The notes beneath the pieces were generated by a model. It did no database searches, was not told the DNA's origin, and worked only from the letters and a program-made list of their open reading frames with translations. Position numbers and translations under genes: made by a program. Shown in pieces: positions 58,195 through 64,000 of a stretch of DNA of 64,000 nucleotides; position 1 is the stretch's first letter; each line of letters opens with the position of its first letter. Source of the stretch: Cognatundibacterium jejuense (GTDB taxonomy: Bacteria > Pseudomonadota > Gammaproteobacteria > Burkholderiales > Burkholderiaceae_D); contig NZ_JACOFV010000005.1 of NCBI RefSeq assembly GCF_014284255.1, positions 180,512 to 244,511 of the forward strand, read 5' to 3'.

Positions 58195-58725
58195 TCAAGA
58201 AGTTCTTCTTGGAAAAGTATAGCTGTACAAGTTGCTTAGCTTTTTCTCACCAGATAAATTCAGCACAACGACATCATCTAAGTTAAAACCCATCTTTTTA
58301 ATGAGTTTGTTAGAACTGATATTGTCTGGTGAGGTAATCGCGAGTAACTTGTCTAGACCAAGATCTTCTTCTGCATGCCTCACCGTCGCGAGGGCAGCTT
58401 CCAACGCGTAACCATTCCCCCAGTAAGCTGGTAGAAATGCGTATCCAATATCAGCGTGTTCAAGCACATCGCGTTTAATTAAGCCACAACAACCAATGGC
58501 GATACCTGTGTCACGCAAGGTGACAACGTAAAAACTAAATCCGAATCTGGCTTGACAAGCTAATGGACCTTCAACTATCCATGCCCGTGCCTTTTCCAGA
58601 TCGCTAATGCCTCGATTACCGATGTTTTTAATCCAGCTTGGGTCGTTCATGAGTTCATAAACGAATTTTACATCGTTGATGTTGAATAAACGCAACGCCA
58701 ATCTATTGGTGATAATTGCTTGCAT
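58195..58725 (-). CDS. GNAT family N-acetyltransferase (RimJ/RimL-like)
   Basis: A 176-residue acetyltransferase of the GNAT_3 (RimJ/RimL-like) type. Typical features are TNRLALRLFNINDVKFVYELMND at the N-terminus, IGYAFLPAYWGNGYALEAALATVRHAEEDLGLDKLLAITSPDNISSNKLIKKMGF, which contains the acetyl-CoA loop (Q/RxxGxG/A form, here GNGYALEA). Substrate unknown, possibly a protein N-terminus or a small amine. Single gene, minus strand, convergent with DUF1854. Confidence 0.9.
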   Translation of the reverse strand: MQAIITNRLALRLFNINDVKFVYELMNDPSWIKNIGNRGISDLEKARAWIVEGPLACQARFGFSFYVVTLRDTGIAIGCCGLIKRDVLEHADIGYAFLPAYWGNGYALEAALATVRHAEEDLGLDKLLAITSPDNISSNKLIKKMGFNLDDVVVLNLSGEKKLSNLYSYTFPRRTS

Positions 58726-58966
58726 AAAGATACGTGTATTCTATTTTTACTTGCACACTATGGCTCTGTTTATGATGGAACATGCTTTGATCAGAATTCC
58801 TTTTATTGCTCAAAAGTAATATCAAAAACTTTTTCTTGTGATCCTACTTTTCCAGAGTAATATTAATTTACGGATGCCATTTTACATGTGCTTCATATGT
58901 CTGTGCCCCTTGCAAATATTCACGTGTATTCACTGATTGTAGTTTCAAGAGAACAAAGGAGATGTT

Positions 58967-60844
58967 ATGAAGTCATTAAAAGGACGTTTGATTTTTGTCA
59001 TTGCTTTATTGGTCACTGTTTGCACGGTATTTTTAACCGTTGGCAGTTATCTCCGGATGCGGTCGCAAATTGAAAATGACTTGAATAACGAAATTCGCGG
59101 AGTGGCAACGAGTTACAACGCGGTATTAAGTAACTGGATACAAATTAACACTTCACTTGTTGAGAGCTTGGCAAAATCTCTGGGCGACGGCACTGATCTA
59201 CAAGCCAGTTTAGCAATGATACGTGGCGGTGGTAATTTCCTCAGTGTCTATCTCGGTCAACCAGATAAGACGTTCACCAATAATCCAGCAGACGCGCCTC
59301 CTGCTGGTTACGATCCAACGGTCAGACCATGGTACAAAGGTGCAATTGAGGCCAAAAAACCGATTGTGACTTCGGCTTACATGGGCGTTACCCCTCCTGG
59401 ACTAATGATCTCCTTCGCTGCACCAGTTAAAGGCGGCGAGGGTGGCGTTGCCGCTGCTGACGTTTTTCTGACTAAGATTGTCGATCAAATTCTCAACGTT
59501 AAGCTGACGGGCGATGGGTATGCGTTTTTGTTAGATAAATCTGGCCAGGTATTAGCACATTCGGACCAGACTAAAGTTTTAAAGCCTGCGAAAGACATCG
59601 CACCAGAACTGGCTCTGGATAATTTAAGTAAGCTCGCCAAAAATACCGACCCGATAGAAACGGTCATCGCTGACAAAGCTAGCTTTTTGTTTTTGCAACC
59701 AGTCACTGGTTCAGACATGTACCTCGCATTAGTCGTTGATAAAAAGAAAGCGCTCGCTTCTTTGGATCAATTACTGATGATCTCTGCCATTGTGCTGATC
59801 GTGCTGTTGGCGATTATCGTACCAGCTTCAACCTGGTTGGTCGGACACATGCTCTCCGGTTTGCAACGTGTACGTGATGCGATGGCGGATATTGCAGCAG
59901 GTGGTGGTGATCTGAGTCGTCAAATCAACGTGGAAGGTGAAGATGAAGTCGCACAAACCGCACAGGCCTTTAATAATTTCCTTGAGCAGCTTCGTGTCAT
60001 GGTGGTGGACGTACGAAAAGCCACCGACTCCATCACCGTAGGCGCGACTGAAATTGCGACCGGGAACATGGACTTATCTGGTCGCACTGAACAACAAGCT
60101 TCGTCACTGGAACAAACTGCAGCGAGCATGGAAGAGCTGACGGATGCCGTCAAAAACAATGCAGAAAATGCCCGTGAAGCAAACAAAATGGCAGTCAATG
60201 CATCAGATGTGGCGACACAAGGCGGTGAAGTGGTGAATAAAGTCGTCAGCACCATGCAAGGCATTTCAGATAGCTCTCGCAAAATTGTAGATATTATCAG
60301 CGTCATTGAAGGCATCGCGTTTCAAACTAATATCCTCGCCTTGAACGCCGCCGTAGAAGCAGCCAGAGCCGGTGAGCAAGGGCGCGGCTTTGCCGTTGTA
60401 GCGAGTGAAGTACGTACCCTGGCGCAACGTAGTGCCGCAGCGGCGCAAGAAATTAAGAGCCTCATTGAAGATTCTGTCAGCAAGGTCAACGAAGGTTCTG
60501 AACTGGTAGATAAAGCTGGTGCCGCGATGACGCGTATTGTTGCTGCGGTTGATCAGGTTGCATCAATCATCAATGAAATCACGTCGGCTTCTGCCGAGCA
60601 AAGTGATGGTATCCAACAAGTGAATGTCGCCCTGGCCCACATGGACGAGGCAACGCAACAGAATGCGGCATTGGTGGAGCAAGCGGCCGCAGCAGCAGGC
60701 TCATTAGAAGAGCAGGCAAATTTACTTAAAACAGCCATGTCTGCATTCCGTATGGAGCAAACCCAATCAGCTCCACGCATTGCACCTGCAAGCAAAGTGA
60801 ACAAACCGAAGTCTGCTCCACCTGGCTTGCCGTATGAAGAATAA
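58967..60844 (+). CDS. Methyl-accepting chemotaxis protein, dCache sensor
   Basis: A 625-residue chemoreceptor. TM1 is about residues 8-28, a double-Cache periplasmic sensor spans about 35-270, TM2 about 274-296, then HAMP and the signalling domain with tip [20 protein letters not shown]. In the sensor the segment [12 protein letters not shown], the tyrosines in SVYLG and TSAYMG, and the aspartate in AAADVFL fit the known amino-acid-binding motif of dCache_1 receptors, so amino acids are the likely ligand. Ribosome site AAAGGAG precedes ATG 58967. No CheR-tethering pentapeptide is evident. Confidence 0.93.
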   Translation: MKSLKGRLIFVIALLVTVCTVFLTVGSYLRMRSQIENDLNNEIRGVATSYNAVLSNWIQINTSLVESLAKSLGDGTDLQASLAMIRGGGNFLSVYLGQPDKTFTNNPADAPPAGYDPTVRPWYKGAIEAKKPIVTSAYMGVTPPGLMISFAAPVKGGEGGVAAADVFLTKIVDQILNVKLTGDGYAFLLDKSGQVLAHSDQTKVLKPAKDIAPELALDNLSKLAKNTDPIETVIADKASFLFLQPVTGSDMYLALVVDKKKALASLDQLLMISAIVLIVLLAIIVPASTWLVGHMLSGLQRVRDAMADIAAGGGDLSRQINVEGEDEVAQTAQAFNNFLEQLRVMVVDVRKATDSITVGATEIATGNMDLSGRTEQQASSLEQTAASMEELTDAVKNNAENAREANKMAVNASDVATQGGEVVNKVVSTMQGISDSSRKIVDIISVIEGIAFQTNILALNAAVEAARAGEQGRGFAVVASEVRTLAQRSAAAAQEIKSLIEDSVSKVNEGSELVDKAGAAMTRIVAAVDQVASIINEITSASAEQSDGIQQVNVALAHMDEATQQNAALVEQAAAAAGSLEEQANLLKTAMSAFRMEQTQSAPRIAPASKVNKPKSAPPGLPYEE

Positions 60845-60869
60845 GCCAGGTATTTATTTAGAGGTTTGA

Positions 60870-61634
60870 TTAATCCAGGGTAGCAGTCACCGGCGCATGA
60901 TCCGATGGCTGCTCCCATTTACGCGGCACTTTATCTATCCCACACGCGCTGCATCGTTGCGCTAACGGCGCTGATAACAAAATGTGATCGATACGCACAC
61001 CCTTATTGAGCCTGAATCCCAGCGCCCGATAATCCCACCAGCTAAACGACTTCTCTGCTTGTTCAAACTGACGGAAGCTATCTGTCAAGCCCAAATCCAG
61101 CAATGCCTGCAACGCTGCACGTTCTTCAGGTGACACCAAATTCATACCAACCCACGCCGCCGGATCATGGACATCGCGGTCTTCCGGTGCAATGTTGTAG
61201 TCTCCCAATATTGCCAGTTGCGGGTAGCGTTGCATTTCTTCTTGTACCCAATTTTTCAACGACGCCAACCATCTCAATTTGTACTGAAATTTATCAGAGT
61301 CAGGCGCCTGACCATTCGGCACATACGCGCAAATAATGCGCATGCCGTTGATCGTTGCCGCAATAATTCTTTGCTGTTCATCTTCAAATTGCGGATTGTT
61401 TTTCTGCACGTCAGACAGCGGGTGCTTAGACAAAATCGCCACGCCGTTATACGTCTTTTGCCCCGTAAAGGCTACGTGATAACCCGCTGCTTCAATCTCC
61501 GCTTGCGGAAATTTATCATCCGTCAGCTTGGTCTCTTGTATGCACAGCACATCTACAGGATTGGACTCCAGCCATTTCAGTACTTGCGGTAATCGGACTT
61601 TTAAAGAGTTGACGTTCCAGGTGGTAATTTTCAT
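60870..61634 (-). CDS. xthA: Exodeoxyribonuclease III
   Basis: A 254-residue AP endonuclease/3'-5' exonuclease of the ExoIII family for base excision repair. Active-site elements are WNVNSLKVRLPQVL at the N-terminus, the metal-binding glutamate in LCIQETKL, the catalytic aspartate and asparagine in GDYNIAP, RIDHIL, and the terminal SDHAPV. Length is normal for the family. Single gene, 25 bases from the end of the convergent chemoreceptor gene, with no terminator between. Confidence 0.94.
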   Translation of the reverse strand: MKITTWNVNSLKVRLPQVLKWLESNPVDVLCIQETKLTDDKFPQAEIEAAGYHVAFTGQKTYNGVAILSKHPLSDVQKNNPQFEDEQQRIIAATINGMRIICAYVPNGQAPDSDKFQYKLRWLASLKNWVQEEMQRYPQLAILGDYNIAPEDRDVHDPAAWVGMNLVSPEERAALQALLDLGLTDSFRQFEQAEKSFSWWDYRALGFRLNKGVRIDHILLSAPLAQRCSACGIDKVPRKWEQPSDHAPVTATLD

Positions 61635-61976
61635 AGATGTTTTAAGTGTTTGATTTTGTTGTGTATTTATTGGGAATTTGTAACTTTACTTATTCTGGCT
61701 ACAAATCTTACTGCAAATAATTATAGGCATGCGACTTCATCAATTCTCGTGTGTTGGCATTATACGTTGTGCGAGGCGTTGCCCGACTTTTAGTCTGGAA
61801 AGGCGTCTTTGCACAAATCTCGTCGTTCAAAATGAGAAAAAGCTATTGTTTCGTAATGAATCGAAAAAGCAACATTAAGTAATGAAAAAAGTCATATTAT
61901 AATTTACTCGTGTTTGTGAAAATGATATAAATAATTTATTGATTTTTGATGATTATTACTTGGATTAAATTCAATC
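61635..61976. other. AT-rich region upstream of the secretion adaptor gene
   Basis: About 340 bases with no supported gene. The 3' half is clearly more AT-rich than the surroundings. It contains the candidate promoter at 61875-61903 and a duplicated GTAATGAA (near 61856 and 61879). The change in composition fits with an acquired bacteriocin cluster starting here. Confidence 0.5.
61875..61903 (+). promoter_or_regulatory. Candidate promoter of the bacteriocin secretion cluster
   Basis: A perfect TATAAT (61898-61903) lies 17 bases after TTAAGT (61875-61880), in an AT-rich stretch about 75 bases before the adaptor ATG. The -35 is weak (three of six consensus bases). Confidence 0.5.
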
Positions 61977-63275
61977 ATGCCTGATGAGTCGCCTTTATTC
62001 CGCCCTGAAGTCACCGCAGCCAACAGCCAGCAATGGATGGGCGCGATACGCTTAGCTCAACCGATTTCTGCTTGGTTGATCGCGATTGTTGCGACCTTTA
62101 TTACGATGGCACTCATTACCTTCATCTACTTCGGTAGTATGACGAAGAAGGCACGTATTACAGGCATCACCTCCCCCGAAGGTGGTAGCATCAGTCTGAT
62201 GGTGACCAATACTGGCGTTATTAAACGTCAGTTAATCAAAGAAGGTGACTCGGTACGTGCAGGCCAGGCTTTGTTTGAGCTGGCGACAGAGCATAATAAT
62301 GGTCAAGGTGAATTATCTGAGCTGGTTGCACAACAGCTGCAAGCCCGCCATCAAAGTCTCGAAGCCGAGCAACGTCAACGCCTTCAGCAAACGAATGAAA
62401 AGAAGCAAGCGATCCAATTACATTTACGTAATCTGGAAACGGAAGCGACGCAGCTTGAACAAGAGATCACCTTAGCCCAACACCGTCACCAACTCGCACA
62501 AGAGAGCGTGAACAAGTTTCAACGCCTGCAAACGAGCGGCTATGTGTCTGAAGCACAGACACAACAAAAGCAAGAAGACCTCATCGACATCGATACACGT
62601 TTGTCTTCACTTCAACGCAATAAACTACAACTGACAGCTAACCAATTAGCACTTAAAGCTGAATACGCGGATTTAACCAACAGTCTGGCCAATGATCAGG
62701 CGCAACTTGACCGTAGCCTTGCTAGTCTTCAGCAAGAAATGGTGGAAAACAGTAACCGCAAGGCGAACTTTATTACCGCACCAGAAGCCGGCATCGTTAC
62801 AACGATTAATTTTCAGCCTGGGCAATCTATTGCCGCCGGTCAAAGCCTCGCTACTTTGATTCCTCATCAAGCACAACTTGAAGCGCAACTGTATGCACCG
62901 AGCCATGCGGCAGGATTTGTCAGTCCAGGGCAAACAGTCTTGATTCGCTATCAGGCTTTTCCTTATCAAAAATTTGGGCTGCAAAAAGGCACCGTCATTG
63001 ATGTCAGTAAAACCCCTTTTGCGCCGAGTGAATTACCTCCCAATTTGGCAAGCACGATTCTTAGTACTGCCCAACAGAACATTCAGGGGTTTAACAGCAA
63101 TGAGGCTTTATATCGCATCAAAGTGAAATTAGAAAAGCAAAATATTCAAGCCTATGGACAAACGCAGGCATTAAAGCCAGGCATGACCTTAGAAGCCGAT
63201 GTCTTGCAAGACAGCAGACAAATCTGGGAATGGGTGTTAGAGCCGGTATTGGCGGTAGCTAACAGAACGACCTGA
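61977..63275 (+). CDS. HlyD/CvaA-type periplasmic adaptor of a peptide exporter
   Basis: A 432-residue membrane-fusion protein. An N-terminal cytoplasmic tail, one membrane helix (about 31-54), a lipoyl half-domain (about 60-105), a long coiled coil (about 108-255, Gln/Leu-rich), the second lipoyl half (NFQPGQSIAAGQSLATLIP) and a beta-barrel domain ending LKPGMTLEADVLQDSRQIWEWVLEPVL. That ending is typical of the CvaA/colicin V branch, partners of peptidase-containing ABC exporters. No such ABC gene lies beside it in the window. It precedes the double-glycine peptide gene by 187 bases. Confidence 0.92.
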   Translation: MPDESPLFRPEVTAANSQQWMGAIRLAQPISAWLIAIVATFITMALITFIYFGSMTKKARITGITSPEGGSISLMVTNTGVIKRQLIKEGDSVRAGQALFELATEHNNGQGELSELVAQQLQARHQSLEAEQRQRLQQTNEKKQAIQLHLRNLETEATQLEQEITLAQHRHQLAQESVNKFQRLQTSGYVSEAQTQQKQEDLIDIDTRLSSLQRNKLQLTANQLALKAEYADLTNSLANDQAQLDRSLASLQQEMVENSNRKANFITAPEAGIVTTINFQPGQSIAAGQSLATLIPHQAQLEAQLYAPSHAAGFVSPGQTVLIRYQAFPYQKFGLQKGTVIDVSKTPFAPSELPPNLASTILSTAQQNIQGFNSNEALYRIKVKLEKQNIQAYGQTQALKPGMTLEADVLQDSRQIWEWVLEPVLAVANRTT

Positions 63276-63325
63276 AATTTAGCAAAGAAGATCAATAAAA
63301 ATCAAGAGAGTAAAGAATTCGAATA

Positions 63326-63396
63326 CTGAGCAGAACAGCAAGTGCCATTCTGCTCAGGTCGAAAAACCGTTCAAGGTGGTCAAGACCGAGAACGGT
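63326..63396 (+). promoter_or_regulatory. Two hairpins upstream of the peptide gene
   Basis: CTGAGCAGAA (63326-63335) and TTCTGCTCAG (63348-63357) make a perfect ten-pair dyad, directly followed by ACCGTTC/GAACGGT (63366-63372, 63390-63396) with an inner GGT/ACC. There is no T-run. They may be an operator, a processing site that raises the amount of peptide mRNA over adaptor mRNA, or partial terminator. Confidence 0.5.
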
Positions 63397-63462
63397 GGTA
63401 GTAGAGTTTATTCACATAGGGTGAATGGGCTTGATTTAACATATTTATGGTTAGGAAATATC

Positions 63463-63867
63463 ATGAAGATGATTACAGATTTGGCAGTTTTAGAAGCAGT
63501 TAGTGGTGGCGTGGCTGTTGAGGATGATGAACAAATGCAATTGGATGAAGGTGGCGGTGGAGGTGGAGGAGGTGGAGGAGGTGGAGGTGGAGGAGGTGGA
63601 GGTGGAGGTGGTGGCGGCTTGTCAAGTTCTGATGTTGCAGCACTTTATAGCGACAAGGGATATGGTAGTACTAGCTCTGGACTTTCTCAAGGATCATGCG
63701 TAGCAATTTCTGCACAAGTTGGTACAGTAGTTGGAGCTGGTATTGGATGCGGTCTCGCCAGTTTACCAACCGATGGTATTGGTTGTGCGGCGGGAGCAAA
63801 TTTAGGTGCAAGATTTGGTAGAGCGGCAGGATTTTTAACGGCGGCCGCTGTTTGCAAACCAAAATAA
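63463..63867 (+). CDS. Double-glycine leader peptide, putative class II microcin/bacteriocin precursor with Gly23 tract
   Basis: A 134-residue precursor. The N-terminus MKMITDLAVLEAVSGG is a double-glycine leader (Leu at -7, Val at -4, GG at -2/-1) of the kind cut by C39-peptidase ABC exporters. The predicted mature part (about 118 residues) has an acidic start (VAVEDDEQMQLDE), 23 uninterrupted glycines, a Ser-rich spacer, then a C-terminal domain with four cysteines and several GxxxG/small-residue stretches (VGAGIGCGLASL, GCAAGANLGARFG) ending VCKPK, suited to membrane insertion and two disulfides. ATG 63463 has AGGAA six bases ahead; earlier in-frame codons would hide the leader. The upstream CvaA-type adaptor supports export. 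Confidence 0.8.
   Translation: MKMITDLAVLEAVSGGVAVEDDEQMQLDEGGGGGGGGGGGGGGGGGGGGGGGLSSSDVAALYSDKGYGSTSSGLSQGSCVAISAQVGTVVGAGIGCGLASLPTDGIGCAAGANLGARFGRAAGFLTAAAVCKPK
63550..63618 (+). repeat. GGN glycine-codon tract (23 codons)
   Basis: Sixty-nine bases of only GGT, GGA and GGC codons, largely alternating GGT and GGA. The irregular GGT/GGA array is likely to expand or contract by slippage in multiples of three. Confidence 0.95.
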
Positions 63868-63896
63868 TAAAATGAGCCTGTAAATAAATTTGTGTA

Positions 63897-63945
63897 AATG
63901 TCCACGGTCTATTAACCTCTGAAGAGGAATTTACCGATGGACATT
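63897..63945 (+). promoter_or_regulatory. Hairpin covering the transposase ribosome site and start codon
   Basis: AATGTCCACGGT (63897-63908) pairs, with one bulge, with ACCGATGGACATT (63933-63945), and CCTC (63916-63919) pairs with GAGG (63924-63927). The GAGG ribosome site and the ATG at 63937 are both inside the stem, so transcripts reading in from outside would be poorly translated. Confidence 0.55.
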
Positions 63946-64000
63946 GTAATGGATAGAGAGAAACTTAAAGCGTTGGCAAAAGAGCTTGCCAAGGACATTA
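63937..64000 (+). CDS. Transposase, N-terminal fragment (IS256/Mutator-like)
   Basis: The open frame from ATG 63937 runs off the window after 21 codons, MDIVMDREKLKALAKELAKDI. The pattern of a short N-terminus followed by LKALAKELAKD is typical of IS256-family (Mutator-type DDE) transposases, but only 21 residues are visible, so the family call is tentative. A second ATG at 63949 could be the start. GAGG lies about ten bases before the first ATG, within a hairpin. Confidence 0.55.
   Translation, partial: MDIVMDREKLKALAKELAKDI

Larger units (their letters stand above)
63874..64000 (+). mobile_element. Left end of an insertion sequence, IS256-like (cut by window edge)
   Basis: Starting near GAGCCTGTAAATAAATTTGTG, seven bases after the bacteriocin stop codon, the sequence changes to what looks like the terminal repeat and leader of an IS256-family element, followed by the transposase start at 63937. 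The exact boundary and the target duplication cannot be fixed without the right end, which lies outside the window. Confidence 0.6.

Noticed and set aside
63376..63462. Upstream extension of the glycine-rich peptide frame by 29 codons
   Set aside because: It overlaps the hairpin region, has no ribosome site at its start, and would bury the double-glycine leader, which must be N-terminal.
63550..63618. Microcin B17-like (McbA) thiazole/oxazole peptide
   Set aside because: The glycine run is reminiscent, but the Gly-Ser-Cys pattern needed for heterocycles is missing, the leader is of the double-glycine type and no McbBCD-like genes are present.

Overview
The window is a stretch of bacterial chromosome, most probably from a betaproteobacterium of the order Burkholderiales and, by gene content and protein wording, from the Oxalobacteraceae (Undibacterium/Herminiimonas-like; this placement is an inference). 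Pointers are the order tpiA-secG-tRNA-Leu-nuoABCDEFGHIJKLMN followed by a DUF2818 gene and a NUDIX gene, the run thrS-infC-rpmI-rplT-pheS-pheT-ihfA-merR, and a divergent cyanophycin locus with two cphA genes plus an ABC transporter and a DUF1854 protein. Genes are densely packed and GC content is moderate.

Layout. 1-16.5 kb: end of tpiA, secG, a tRNA-Leu(GAG) with its own promoter, and the complete 14-gene respiratory complex I operon, closed by a bidirectional terminator. 16.5-25.1 kb: ETF-ubiquinone oxidoreductase (minus), a short-chain dehydrogenase/thioesterase pair, a secreted alpha/beta hydrolase followed by a stand-alone copy of its N-terminal domain, a cupin protein, and a minus-strand pair (saccharopine-dehydrogenase-like/DUF4166 and DCC thiol-disulfide protein) divergent from an ArsR-type regulator. 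25.2-31.3 kb: PAS-LuxR regulator divergent from the CoA-transferase pair, an alpha/beta hydrolase, RidA, RelA and tRNA-Val. 31.3-39.4 kb: translation block thrS to pheT with IHF alpha and a MerR regulator; infC appears to start at a rare AUA codon. 39.4-49.9 kb: a chemoreceptor, two tandem tRNA-Asn genes, aromatic/aspartate aminotransferase, uvrB behind a LexA-type SOS box, a GGDEF protein and several small enzymes. 49.9-58.0 kb: cyanophycin locus. 58.2-61.6 kb: acetyltransferase, a dCache chemoreceptor and exonuclease III.

61.6-64.0 kb is the most accessory-looking part: a CvaA/HlyD-type secretion adaptor, then a double-glycine-leader peptide gene whose product carries an uninterrupted run of 23 glycines and a Cys-containing, GxxxG-rich C-terminal domain. 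This looks like a class II microcin/bacteriocin precursor. Seven bases after its stop codon an IS element begins (IS256-like transposase start), so any downstream immunity or ABC-transporter gene is either beyond the IS or outside this window. This is the best candidate here for an undescribed system.

Functional links: complex I, ETF-QO and the SDR/thioesterase and CoA-transferase genes serve electron transfer and acyl-CoA metabolism; RelA, the GGDEF protein and the two chemoreceptors are signalling functions; the cphA pair with its transporter stores and handles Asp/Arg nitrogen reserve polymer.
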